Source: Pleomorphomonas sp. (GTDB lineage: Bacteria; Pseudomonadota; Alphaproteobacteria; Rhizobiales; Pleomorphomonadaceae). Taken from it: a stretch of 64,000 bases of DNA. The DNA lies in NCBI GenBank assembly GCA_029976075.1, contig JARKNW010000029.1, positions 1 to 64,000 of the forward strand. Reading direction: 5' to 3'. The position numbers were made by a program, and so were the translations under genes. The notes below the pieces were generated by a model, which had not been told where the DNA came from, ran no database searches, and worked only from the letters and a program-made list of their open reading frames with translations. Of the stretch, positions 16,813 through 25,560 are shown one piece after another. How positions within the stretch are numbered: the stretch's first letter is position 1; each line of letters begins with the position of its first letter.

Positions 16813-17703
16813 ATGGCCATGCGCGTCGCCACCTTCGCATCGTCTCAGAGCCTGCTTCAGGCGGCCATGAGGATTCAGGTCAAGCAGGCGGAAGCTACGG
16901 AACAACAGGCTTCGGGCCAGGTCTCCGGCGATTATGGTGGGCTCGGGACAAAGGCGGGGAGCGTTGTCTCGCTTCAGGCGTCCGTGACGCGCTCCAAGGC
17001 CTATGCAGAGGCGGGCAACACGGCCAGCAATCGCGTTCAGACCATGTACAACGCTGTTGGTTCGATGCTCGATGACCTCAGCAGCCTTAAGGCGACTCTG
17101 GCCTCGTCGACCATCAGCTCGGATACGCTGCAGGCCACGGCCAAGTCGACGCTGGAGAGCGTGGTGTCGTTGATGAACACCGAGCTCGATGGTCGCTATC
17201 TTTTTGCCGGCAGCGCCGTCGATACCAAGCCGGTCGACATCGACAGCATCGAGGGATCGACGGCTACAACCCAGGATGAGCTGGACTATTATCAAGGGGA
17301 TAGCCAGACGACGTCCGTGCGTGTTTCGTCCAGCCGCGTCCTTTCCTATGGCGTGACGGCAAACGATGACAGTTTCAGGCAGGCGCTCTGGGCCATATCG
17401 ACGATCGCCAATGGTTCGACCGACAGTTCCTCGGTGACGAACGCCATCAATCTTTTGACGAGCTCGATCAGCGGCATGGCGACAGTCCAGACCAAGCTGT
17501 CGCTCGACGCGTCTGATCTCAAGTCCGCCGTGAGCTCGCAGGAGGATTATCAGACCGATACGTCGGATGTGATCTCCAACCTCAGCGAAGTGGACATCAC
17601 CACGGTGGCAGCCAATATGTCCAACTACGAGGCGCAGTTACAGGCGGCTTATGCCGCCATCGGAAAGATCGCCAAACTCTCGTTGTCGAGCTACTTGTCG
17701 TGA
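16813..17703 (+). CDS. flgL: Flagellar hook-associated protein 3 FlgL
   Basis: A 296-residue junction protein related to flagellin. It starts MAMRVATFASSQSLLQAAMRIQVKQAEATEQQASGQ, includes TKAGSVVSLQASVTRSKAYAEAGNTASNRVQTMYNAVGSM and STLESVVSLMNTELDGRYLFAG, the last being typical of FlgL, and ends with SEVDITTVAANMSNYEAQLQAAYAAIGKIAKLSLSSYL. AGGAG lies 7 bases before ATG 16813. It is the last flagellar gene in the window; no clear terminator follows in the 180 bp before the exporter gene. Confidence 0.93.
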   Translation: MAMRVATFASSQSLLQAAMRIQVKQAEATEQQASGQVSGDYGGLGTKAGSVVSLQASVTRSKAYAEAGNTASNRVQTMYNAVGSMLDDLSSLKATLASSTISSDTLQATAKSTLESVVSLMNTELDGRYLFAGSAVDTKPVDIDSIEGSTATTQDELDYYQGDSQTTSVRVSSSRVLSYGVTANDDSFRQALWAISTIANGSTDSSSVTNAINLLTSSISGMATVQTKLSLDASDLKSAVSSQEDYQTDTSDVISNLSEVDITTVAANMSNYEAQLQAAYAAIGKIAKLSLSSYLS

Positions 17704-17883
17704 CCCGGTTTACCTGTCGTTGACGCGTTTGGAACGCCGCTGAAGATTTTTTATCATACTTTTTGCCGCTGCCTTGTCTTTGCCTCAAAATCGTTTCATC
17801 CAGAGGATGGCAAACGCGCCATTCAATACCGGCTCCTCTGATCCGCCGGCTTTTTCAGGCAGTGCAAGGTGACCTCTCAGACC

Positions 17884-18798
17884 ATGTCTCCGACCGTTGA
17901 CGTCGGATTGTCGCGCGTCAACGAGCAGGTGTTGCTCGCCATTGCCCTGATCGCGGCCTCGACGCTGCTGTTTGCGGCTTGCGATGTTGGCGCCAAGTTC
18001 ATTCAGAACGAGGCGAGTGCCGAGAAGATCGCCTGGTGGCGAAATCTCGTCTACGTCATCGTCGCGGTACCGTTTGCGTTGCGGCGCGAGGGCAGGGCGG
18101 TGTTTCGTCCCCGGCATCCGTGGCTCAACATCCTGCGTGGGTGCGCCGCCATCTGCGGTACGATCCTGTTCCTGCTTGGCCTGCAACACCAGGAGATTCC
18201 CGATGCCACGGCGATTTCATTCGTCTCGCCGGTGTTCGTCATGGCGTTGTCGATCGTCTTTCTGGGCGAGGTCGTTGGCGCCCGGCGCTGGCTTGCAGCG
18301 CTGGTTGGTTTTAGTGGTGTGCTGATCATCGTTCAGCCGGGAACGTCGAGTTTCCACTATGCGTCCATCTTCACCTTGGTTGCCGCTTTCGTGGGAGCCT
18401 TTTCGACCATCCTGACGCGCAAGGCGGCTCGGGATCGTGCCGAAACGATGATGGTCTGGACGTCGATCATCGGGCTATCGGTGACGACTGCGCTTGTCTG
18501 GCCGGAGATCGCTCGGACGTCATTGCACGAGTTTATCTTTGGTATGGCCGGTGGTCTGTTCTTTGCCTTTGGCCAGGTCTGCTGCGTGTTTGCCTATCGC
18601 ATGGCGCCGGCATCGCTGCTCGCTCCCTTCAGCTATTTGCAAATGATTTCGGCGACCGCCGTTTCCTTTGTCGTCTGGGGTATCGTCCCCGGACTGACGA
18701 CAACTGTCGGAGCCTCGTTGATCGTGGCGAGCGGACTTTATTCGCTGCACCGCGAACGTCTGCGTGCCAGGCAGCGGCTGATGAACATCGAGTTGTAA
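17884..18798 (+). CDS. EamA/DMT-family membrane transporter
   Basis: A 304-residue inner-membrane protein with ten hydrophobic segments arranged as two EamA repeats (about residues 20-140 and 155-285). Family features include ISFVSPVFVMALSIVFLGEVVGARRW at the end of the first repeat and LLAPFSYLQMISATAVSFVVWG in the second, where a conserved 'P..YLQ' occurs. Such proteins export or import small metabolites; the substrate is unknown. The ATG at 17884 is preferred, with AGGTGA upstream, but the in-frame GTG at 17869 cannot be excluded. It is a single gene with no functional link to flgL before it or treZ after it. Confidence 0.88.
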   Translation: MSPTVDVGLSRVNEQVLLAIALIAASTLLFAACDVGAKFIQNEASAEKIAWWRNLVYVIVAVPFALRREGRAVFRPRHPWLNILRGCAAICGTILFLLGLQHQEIPDATAISFVSPVFVMALSIVFLGEVVGARRWLAALVGFSGVLIIVQPGTSSFHYASIFTLVAAFVGAFSTILTRKAARDRAETMMVWTSIIGLSVTTALVWPEIARTSLHEFIFGMAGGLFFAFGQVCCVFAYRMAPASLLAPFSYLQMISATAVSFVVWGIVPGLTTTVGASLIVASGLYSLHRERLRARQRLMNIEL

Positions 18799-18895
18799 CT
18801 GACAGCCATAGGCCCATTGCTTGCATGGCGTTCCCCGGCCACAATGGCTTCGACTGACCGGCCGCCTTGGCGGCCGTTCAATGGGAGACGTCAGG

Positions 18896-20662
18896 ATGGA
18901 AATGCCGACACCCACCGATCGGCCGGGCGCCCGAAAAGAGCGTAAGTCGGTGGAGTTTGGGCCTGTTTGGAGTGACGGGTCCATCAGTTTCTTTCTCTGG
19001 GCACCTCTGCAGGCGGTCGTCTTCCTGGCTGTTGACGGGCGTGAGCCGTTGCCGATGACAAGAGGATCCGACGGTTGGTTCACGCTCACTGTCCAGGTCC
19101 CGGTGGGCGCCCTCTACCGCTTTCTATTGCCTGATGGTAGCGCCGTCCCCGATCCCGCCAGTCGCTTCCAACCAGAGGACGTGCACGGGTCGAGCGAGGT
19201 TGTATCGCCGACTTCCTTTCGTTGGAACGACGCCACGTGGCGCGGTCTGCCTTGGCATGAAGCGGTCATCTATGAGCTGCATATCGGCACGTTTACGCGC
19301 GAAGGCACCTTTCGCGCCGCAGCGGAGCGGCTGCCGTACTTGAAATCGCTGGGCGTTACGGTGGTCGAAATCATGCCGGTTGGCGACTTTCCCGGCCGCT
19401 GGAGCTGGGGATACGACGGTGTATCGCTGTTCGCGCCGGACAGTTGCTATGGCCGCCCTGACGATCTCAAGGCTTTCGTCGATCGGGCGCACGCACTCGG
19501 CATCGCCGTGCTGCTCGATGTCGTCTACAACCATTTCGGTCCGGAAGGGAACTACTTGCCGATGCTCGCTCCGGCCCATACCGACCTTTACGCGACACCT
19601 TGGGGCGAGGCCGTCGACTATGGGCGCCGCGATACAACGTCGATGCGCGATCTGATCCTTGCCAACGTGCGGATGTGGATCGGCGAGTTCCATCTCGATG
19701 GTCTCCGCATAGACGCCGCGCACGAGATCCGCGACGAGGAACCAGGCCACATTCTCTCGGCGATTGCCGATGTGGCGCGAGAGGCGGGGGGCGATCGGAA
19801 TATCCATCTCGTCCTCGAAAGTGCTCTGCTGGAAGCTGATCGGATATCGCCGGCCGGTGGGTTTGATGCTCAGTGGAACGACGATCTTCATCATGCGCTC
19901 CACGCCGCCATCACCGGCGAAAGCGACAAGGACTACGCCCCTTGTGCCGGGCGGCCGGAGGTTCTTGCGCGGGCCTTGGCCGAGGGGGCCTTGCCTGGCG
20001 ATGACGAGGACACGCCGGCGGTTGCTTTGCCGGCGACATCCTTCGTGTCTTTCCTTCAGAACCACGATCAGGCCGGAAATCGGGCGCGTGGCGAACGCAT
20101 CAGCATGTTGGCCTCGCCTGCGGCCTGTCGGGCCGCCGCGGCCGTCTACTTGTTGGCGCCGCAGGTTCCCCTGCTTTTTCAAGGAGAAGAATGGGCTGCC
20201 GGTACGCCCTTTCCTTTCTTCTCCGATCTTGGACCTGCTTTTATCTCGGCGGTGCGGGATGGGCGGATTGCCACCTTCGAGGCCGACCCGGACGACCTTT
20301 TCGATCCGTTCGATCCGGAGACGTTTGCCGCGGCCCGGCTCGATTGGAGCGAGCAGCGGCTATCGCGACACGCTCGCATGCTTGACTGGTATCGCGCCAT
20401 TCTGAGAGTTCGCCGACAGGAGGTCGTGCCGCTTTGTGCGGGTATCCGCCCGGGCGCAAGCTGGCGGGTCGATGAGAAGGTGATCCGCGTCATCTGGGAG
20501 GGAGAGGCGAAGGACTTGATGCTGACGCTCAATTTGACAGCTCAGGCCGCGCCGCTGCCCGAGCCGCTGAAGGGGCGGGTGATCTGGCAGGAGGGGCGGG
20601 TCACCGATGGTCGGTGTCCGCCCTGGTTCCTGGCCTGGTCGGTACGTCGGCGGAAGGGCTAA
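18896..20662 (+). CDS. treZ: Maltooligosyl trehalose trehalohydrolase
   Basis: A 588-residue GH13 enzyme that releases trehalose from maltooligosyl-trehalose in the cytoplasm. An N-terminal CBM48/E-set domain (FGPVWSDGSISFFLWAPLQAVVFL) precedes the TIM barrel with YELHIGTFTREGTFRAA, LDVVYNHFGPEGNYL, the nucleophile strand FHLDGLRIDAAHEI, the acid-base strand IHLVLESALLEADRI, and LQNHDQAGNRARG. AQWNDDLHHALH is typical of TreZ rather than of glycogen branching enzyme. ATG 18896 (GGGAG 8 bases upstream) is preferred; ATG 18881 and 18902 are alternatives. Its usual partner treY is not in the window. Confidence 0.9.
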   Translation: MEMPTPTDRPGARKERKSVEFGPVWSDGSISFFLWAPLQAVVFLAVDGREPLPMTRGSDGWFTLTVQVPVGALYRFLLPDGSAVPDPASRFQPEDVHGSSEVVSPTSFRWNDATWRGLPWHEAVIYELHIGTFTREGTFRAAAERLPYLKSLGVTVVEIMPVGDFPGRWSWGYDGVSLFAPDSCYGRPDDLKAFVDRAHALGIAVLLDVVYNHFGPEGNYLPMLAPAHTDLYATPWGEAVDYGRRDTTSMRDLILANVRMWIGEFHLDGLRIDAAHEIRDEEPGHILSAIADVAREAGGDRNIHLVLESALLEADRISPAGGFDAQWNDDLHHALHAAITGESDKDYAPCAGRPEVLARALAEGALPGDDEDTPAVALPATSFVSFLQNHDQAGNRARGERISMLASPAACRAAAAVYLLAPQVPLLFQGEEWAAGTPFPFFSDLGPAFISAVRDGRIATFEADPDDLFDPFDPETFAAARLDWSEQRLSRHARMLDWYRAILRVRRQEVVPLCAGIRPGASWRVDEKVIRVIWEGEAKDLMLTLNLTAQAAPLPEPLKGRVIWQEGRVTDGRCPPWFLAWSVRRRKG

Positions 20663-20678
20663 TCCCGCCGACGGATGG

Positions 20679-21848
20679 TCAGCGGGCGAGGCGCAGTATG
20701 TCTGCGATGGCGCGGCTGTCGAGCTTGACGAAGTTGCCGAGCGTGCGGCTGTCGTCGTTGCTGCCCTTTCGCGCCATCTCCTCGATGCGGTCATCATGAA
20801 TGCCAAGCGAGGCGAGTGTCGTACCAAGACCGATCTTGTGAAAGAAGGCTTCTAGACGGGCGATGCCTTCGCGGGCAGTTGCCTCCTTGTCGAATACGTC
20901 GAGCTCGACGTTCCAGACACGTACGGCCCATTGCACAAAGCGGTCGACGTCGTGGTGAAGGACGTACTTCATCCAGGCCGGGAAAACCACGGCTAGACCG
21001 GCGCCATGGGCAACGTCGTATATTCCGGACACTTCGTGCTCGATGTCGTGCGAAGCCCAGTCACCGACGCGGCCGGTGTTGAGAAGGTTGTTGTGGGCTA
21101 TGGTGCCGGCCCACATCAGTTCGGACCAGGCATCGTAATCGTCAGGATTGGCCAGCACCTTGGGCGCCTGCGCGGCGACTGTCTTCATGGTCGCCTCGAT
21201 CAGGCGATCGGTGAAGGCGACATGCGTCACGTTGGTGAAGTAACGCTCCATCAGGTGCGCCATGATGTCGGCGGCGCCGCAGGCTACCTGGAAGGGCGGC
21301 AGGGTCGCGCAGAGAGCCGGGTTGAGGATCGAGAAGCGCGGGTAGAGGAAGGGGCCGCCGACAGCGCGCTTCAGCCAGCCGTTCTCATTGGTGATCACGG
21401 TGCCGTCGCTCGATTCCGAGCCAGCGGCCGGAATTGTCAGAACGGTGCCGATGGGAAGCGCATCCTTGGGGGTGCCTTTCCCAACATAGAACCCCCAGAC
21501 GTCGCCTTCGATGACCGCGCCCATGGCAATCGCCTTGGCGGAATCGATCGCGCTTCCACCGCCCACGGCGAGAATGAATCCCAGATCATGTTGCTTGCAA
21601 AGGCGGACGCCCTCGTGAACGAGGGAGAGGCGTGGATTGGGCTTGACGCCGCCCAGCTCGATCCACTCGACGCCTGCCGCCTTGAGCGAGGCACAAACGC
21701 GATCATACAGGCCCGAGGCCTTGATGGAACCGCCGCCATAGTGGAGCAGGACCTTGCGGCTGTAGCGCGCAGTTTCGACACCGACCGACGTCTCGGTATC
21801 CCGGCCGAAGATGATCTTCGTCGGATTGAGGAAAGTGAAGTTCTCCAT
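20679..21848 (-). CDS. Iron-containing (group III) alcohol dehydrogenase, YqhD/BdhA-like
   Basis: A 389-residue NAD(P)-dependent alcohol dehydrogenase that reduces aldehydes or oxidises alcohols. It opens MENFTFLNPTKIIFGRD, as do YqhD and butanol dehydrogenases. The nucleotide motif is LAVGGGSAIDSAKAIA, with the GS core. Metal ligands are visible in ACGAADIMAHLMERY and in SHDIEHEVSGIYDVAHGAGLAVVFPAW, with Asp and His residues in the expected order. The start at 21848 follows GGGAG by 8 bases; the track extends 47 codons too far. It stands alone and converges with treZ (16-bp gap). Confidence 0.92.
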   Translation of the reverse strand: MENFTFLNPTKIIFGRDTETSVGVETARYSRKVLLHYGGGSIKASGLYDRVCASLKAAGVEWIELGGVKPNPRLSLVHEGVRLCKQHDLGFILAVGGGSAIDSAKAIAMGAVIEGDVWGFYVGKGTPKDALPIGTVLTIPAAGSESSDGTVITNENGWLKRAVGGPFLYPRFSILNPALCATLPPFQVACGAADIMAHLMERYFTNVTHVAFTDRLIEATMKTVAAQAPKVLANPDDYDAWSELMWAGTIAHNNLLNTGRVGDWASHDIEHEVSGIYDVAHGAGLAVVFPAWMKYVLHHDVDRFVQWAVRVWNVELDVFDKEATAREGIARLEAFFHKIGLGTTLASLGIHDDRIEEMARKGSNDDSRTLGNFVKLDSRAIADILRLAR

Positions 21849-22160
21849 AGCGCTTCTCCCGGCTGCCGGTGGCCCTTGTTGGCGGATGACCTGTGTCGGG
21901 CGCAAACTATGCGTCCGGGACGCACGATACAACGGGAGAGACGCAGCCTGCATAGACTCCGAAGGTCTTGCCAAACAGGCTGGCGTCAAGGCGATCGAGG
22001 GCGGATGGCGGCGGTGAGGGAGAGAGGCTGCAGATCACCGAAGGTCACCGCATCGACACTCATATTCCCCGTGGTCCAAGCCCTCTATCTGCCGACGCGT
22101 TCGCGTGGCAATCGCTGCTTTCGCTGCGGACCTGCCCGGCGCGGCGGAACTGACGAGCCA
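21849..22160 (-). promoter_or_regulatory. 312-bp upstream region of the alcohol dehydrogenase gene
   Basis: No coding sequence is supported here. It lies between two minus-strand genes and should contain the alcohol-dehydrogenase promoter and the end of the GGDEF-EAL transcript. I see no strong terminator, operator palindrome or T-run. Confidence 0.4.
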
Positions 22161-24800
22161 TCACACCGTACGGGCGGGACAGATGTCGTCGACGATCTCG
22201 CTGTAAATCTGGATCGGAGCCGGCCTGCCAATGATGTAGCCCTGAATTTCCGTACAGTGTTCTTGCGCCAGGAACCTCAGTTGGTCCTCGGTTTCGACCC
22301 CCTCCGCGATGACGGGTATGCCCAGGCCCCTGCAGAGGCCAATGACCGCTCGAATGATGGTTGCCGCCTGTTCGGTCCGACCGATCGCCTGGATGAAGCT
22401 CTTGTCGATCTTGATCTTGTCGAAGGGAAAGGCCTGCAAGTAGGAAAGCGAGGAATAGCCGGTGCCGAAGTCGTCCATGGCGATACGGACTCCCATCGCC
22501 TTGATCCGCCGCAGCATGCCGACGATATGCGCGAAGTCGCCGAGCAGGATGCCCTCCGTGATTTCCAGTTCGAGCCGGGACGGTTGAAGACCCGTATCGA
22601 TGAGCGTCTGCTGGATGACGCGCGGGAGTTCACCGTGCTGGAACTGAATAGGTGACAGGTTGACGGCCACGGTGAGCGGATGAGCCCAGCTCGCAGCTGT
22701 GCGGCAGGCTTCAGCGAGTATCCAGGCAGACATGTCGAGAATGAGGTTGGACTCTTCTGCCAGCGGGATGAACTTGTCGGGTGGAATGGGCCCCCGTGTC
22801 GGATGTGTCCAGCGCATCAAGGCTTCGAAGCCGAAGACACGACCGTCAATCTCGGCCTGCGGCTGGAAATGCAGCGAGAGTTCTCCATTGCGCAGTGCGT
22901 GCCCCAGATCGGCCTGCAATGCCCAACGCTCGCGGATAAGCAGATCCGTCTTGGATTCATAAACGCGGACGTGGCCACGCGCTTCTGATTTGACGTGATA
23001 GAGGGCGGCGCCGGCGTTGGCGAGCAGCAAGGAGCCATTGTCGCCGTCAACCGGATAGGTTGCGACGCCGATGCTAATTCCGACCCGGATGACCTTGTCG
23101 TCGATCACGATGTCTTCGGAAAAGACGCTCTGGGCCAATGCAGCCAGTCTTCGCGCCGCGTTTGGCTGGTCGGGATCGTTGGAGATGACGACAAACTCGT
23201 CACCGCCGGGGCGGAAGACCAACCCCTCGCCGGAAATGTCCAAGAGCCGTCTCGCGGCTTCCTTCAGCACTCGATCGGCAACGGCGTGACCATAGAGATC
23301 GTTCAGTGTCTTGAAGCGGTCAATGTCGATACTGAGAAGCCCGAAGCGCGCTTGTGTTGCCGCCGCGGCGAAAACGCCGTCGGCAAGACGGACCATCATC
23401 GCTTCTCGATTGGGCAGACCTGTCAATGCGTCATGTTGAGATAGAAAGGCGATCTGCTCCTCGGCGCGCCGCTTCTCGGTCACGTCCATCGTCACGCCAA
23501 CAATGAAGCGCGGCGAACCATCGGAGTTGCGAACCACCATGCGCGTCACAGTGACAAGCCGAGTGCCGCTGGGCGTCGCGATTGTCTCGGATGTGCACAA
23601 CTGCTGGGCTCGTCCGGCGAGAAGCTCGTCCTCGTCAATTTCGGCAACCGTTGCAACGCGCTCGCCAAAGACTTGCCGTGCGTTCTTGCCGATAAAGACA
23701 TCCCGTGGGCAACCGAAGAGTTGCTCGCCTGCCTGGTTGAGCAGGATGTATTTCCGGCTGATCGGATCCTTTGCGAATATTGCCGCAGGCACACTCTCGA
23801 CGATCGTGTCGAGAAACTCTCGCGTCGCTTCGAGTTCCGATGCGGCGCGTCGTCGCTCGGTAACATCCACGGCTGTGACCAGAATGGCTTGCCGGCCGTT
23901 CTGGATCTGGGGCCGAATAAACACCTCGACATCGATCTCCGAGCCGTCGCCCTTGAGGTGCCTGAACAACCGGTTGCCGTTTTGCGTATCGACCCGATCG
24001 CGGATCGACTGCAGCGTCTCGGCGCGATCGCGTTCCGGGCGGATGTCCAGAACGCTCATGTTCATGAACTGGTGAAGGGTGTATCCGTAATGCGCTATGG
24101 CGGCGCGGTTGACTGCGAGAAAGCGAAGCGTTTCAAAATCAAAGAGATACATCGGAACTGGGCTGTCTTCGAACAGGAGCCGGGAGGCCGCCTCGCGTCG
24201 CTTGAACTCGCTTATGTCGATCCGAATACCCACCCATCCGCCTTCCGCAAGTCTTCTCTCCTCCACCCGGATCCATCGCCCGTCGGCGCGTTGCTGTTCT
24301 TCGGCGCTGTTAGGAAGCGCGTGTCGCTCAAGGCGCGCCCGAAGCCATTCCTCTTCCCGGCCGAGAGCGTCGATATAGGCCCCCCGATCCAAGCCGCGAC
24401 GCAACATCGCCTCAAAGGCACACCCCTCGAACAGAAACCCATCAAGCTCAGGATAGAGCTCCAGATAGCGACGGTTCCAAAGTGTGATCCTGTCATTCGC
24501 ATCGAATACAGCGATGCCTTCCGAGGCCGCATCGAGTGCCAGATCCAGGCGCGCCAGCCTGTCGTCTTGTTCGGCTCGCGGCATGGAGACTGTTCCGGAT
24601 GTCTCCATCCGTGCCGCTTCCAAACCCTCATAAGTCGATCTGACGGTATCCAGAAGGGCCGGTATGTCGATTTCGCCGTCAGGACGCCTTGCCGCAGCAA
24701 GCTGACTGGCCAGTAGATCCTCAGTTGTACCGCTTTCTTCCGGAGAAGCGCTTCCGGCATTCAAGCCCCGTCGGGCTTCACTCTCCCGTTCAAGTGTCAA
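22161..24800 (-). CDS. PAS-PAS-PAS-GGDEF-EAL cyclic-di-GMP signalling protein
   Basis: An ~879-residue cytoplasmic protein without membrane segments. Three PAS-like sensory domains (about 80-205, 210-325 and 335-455) precede a diguanylate cyclase domain with LTGLPNRE, SIDIDRFKTLND and an intact RPGGDEFVVI, then a phosphodiesterase domain with intact EALMRW, NLSPIQF, ELEITEG, DDFGTGYSSLSYL, KIDKSF and AEGVET motifs. Both active sites appear complete, so synthesis and hydrolysis of c-di-GMP are possible. The inhibitory RxxD I-site upstream of GGDEF is missing. The start is uncertain: TTG 24800 has GAGGGAG at 9 bases, while the track TTG at 24824 lacks a ribosome site. The gene stands alone; a link to motility through the nearby flagellar genes is plausible. 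Confidence 0.93.
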   Translation of the reverse strand: MTLERESEARRGLNAGSASPEESGTTEDLLASQLAAARRPDGEIDIPALLDTVRSTYEGLEAARMETSGTVSMPRAEQDDRLARLDLALDAASEGIAVFDANDRITLWNRRYLELYPELDGFLFEGCAFEAMLRRGLDRGAYIDALGREEEWLRARLERHALPNSAEEQQRADGRWIRVEERRLAEGGWVGIRIDISEFKRREAASRLLFEDSPVPMYLFDFETLRFLAVNRAAIAHYGYTLHQFMNMSVLDIRPERDRAETLQSIRDRVDTQNGNRLFRHLKGDGSEIDVEVFIRPQIQNGRQAILVTAVDVTERRRAASELEATREFLDTIVESVPAAIFAKDPISRKYILLNQAGEQLFGCPRDVFIGKNARQVFGERVATVAEIDEDELLAGRAQQLCTSETIATPSGTRLVTVTRMVVRNSDGSPRFIVGVTMDVTEKRRAEEQIAFLSQHDALTGLPNREAMMVRLADGVFAAAATQARFGLLSIDIDRFKTLNDLYGHAVADRVLKEAARRLLDISGEGLVFRPGGDEFVVISNDPDQPNAARRLAALAQSVFSEDIVIDDKVIRVGISIGVATYPVDGDNGSLLLANAGAALYHVKSEARGHVRVYESKTDLLIRERWALQADLGHALRNGELSLHFQPQAEIDGRVFGFEALMRWTHPTRGPIPPDKFIPLAEESNLILDMSAWILAEACRTAASWAHPLTVAVNLSPIQFQHGELPRVIQQTLIDTGLQPSRLELEITEGILLGDFAHIVGMLRRIKAMGVRIAMDDFGTGYSSLSYLQAFPFDKIKIDKSFIQAIGRTEQAATIIRAVIGLCRGLGIPVIAEGVETEDQLRFLAQEHCTEIQGYIIGRPAPIQIYSEIVDDICPARTV

Positions 24801-24824
24801 GATCGAATGCTCCCTCAGGAACAA

Positions 24825-25560
24825 TAGAAGGGTCTGCGAGCGTGTCGGACCCTGCTATCCGTGCCAGAAGCCTTGTTGGCGAGGTTAGTGTCGGATCGAA
24901 TCTAGACTCTCTTTCAAATCACCGGGCTATTTGATCAGTGTGCCGGCTATAAACGCCGTCGTCGAGGGGTCCCACGCGGAACAAGACGATTTGCTGAATG
25001 CCGTTCTTCACAACAAAGTCGAACGCTACCGCAGGGATCTGCAACCTTGACCTGAACTCTGATATTCCACAATTTTCCTAGACAGTCTATTCGATACTTT
25101 CAATTTTAGATCGTGTCTCCGCAGAATATATCGATTGTATATCGTAAGATATGTATTATGTCGCATATGTTAACATCACAAGAATATTGAGCTTTTGTGC
25201 GGTTCAAAGCTATAATTTACAATGTTATTTATGTGTTCCTGCCCGTGCCAGACCACAGGTGCAAGTGGTGGTCATTCAGGGCTGGTCGTCAGTTATCGGA
25301 CGGCGGGCGCGAATGGCGCAAATGGCTGGATCCGATCCTGGCGCGGGCGTTTTGGGTGACGGCGAAAAGACACTCCGGAGATCGCTCTATCTGGAGAAGG
25401 AAATTGCATTTCTCGTCCGCGCAAAGAAATTCCAGAACTGTTGCCTGCGCCAGGCTCGTGTTGGAATGGCTTTCGGCAGCGGGGTAGGGGATGGAAAATC
25501 GTTCTCCGGCTGTCCTGGGCGCCGCTGAGGGCGCCGGATGATCGAGTTGGGAGATAATCT
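24825..25560. promoter_or_regulatory. 736-bp non-coding gap upstream of O-acetylhomoserine sulfhydrylase
   Basis: This is one of the largest gaps in the window. From about 24900 to 25220 it is markedly AT-richer than its surroundings, with runs such as tatcgattgtatatcg. It contains direct repeats TATATCG at 25127 and 25138, 11 bp apart. A GGCGCC/GGCGCC hairpin occurs near 25519-25537, just before the next gene. ORF 25151-25528 (125 codons) has no recognisable sequence or clear ribosome site and is not called. I looked for a SAM riboswitch, which would fit the downstream gene, and did not find the conserved core. Confidence 0.5.

Noticed and set aside
19124-20182. 352-codon minus-strand ORF inside treZ
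   Set aside because: Antisense shadow of a well-conserved GH13 enzyme.
21006-22655. Long plus-strand ORF of 549 codons opposite the alcohol dehydrogenase and EAL genes
   Set aside because: It is fully antisense to two clearly conserved genes and spans their intergenic region; the low-complexity, charged translation has no recognisable motif.
25151-25528. 125-codon ORF in the gap before O-acetylhomoserine sulfhydrylase
   Set aside because: No ribosome site and no recognisable sequence; composition changes from AT-rich to GC-rich within it, as expected for non-coding DNA.
25040-25560. Possible SAM-II or SAM-type riboswitch before the homocysteine-synthesis gene
   Set aside because: I compared the leader with the remembered SAM-II core and found no matching pseudoknot blocks; a covariance-model search would settle this.
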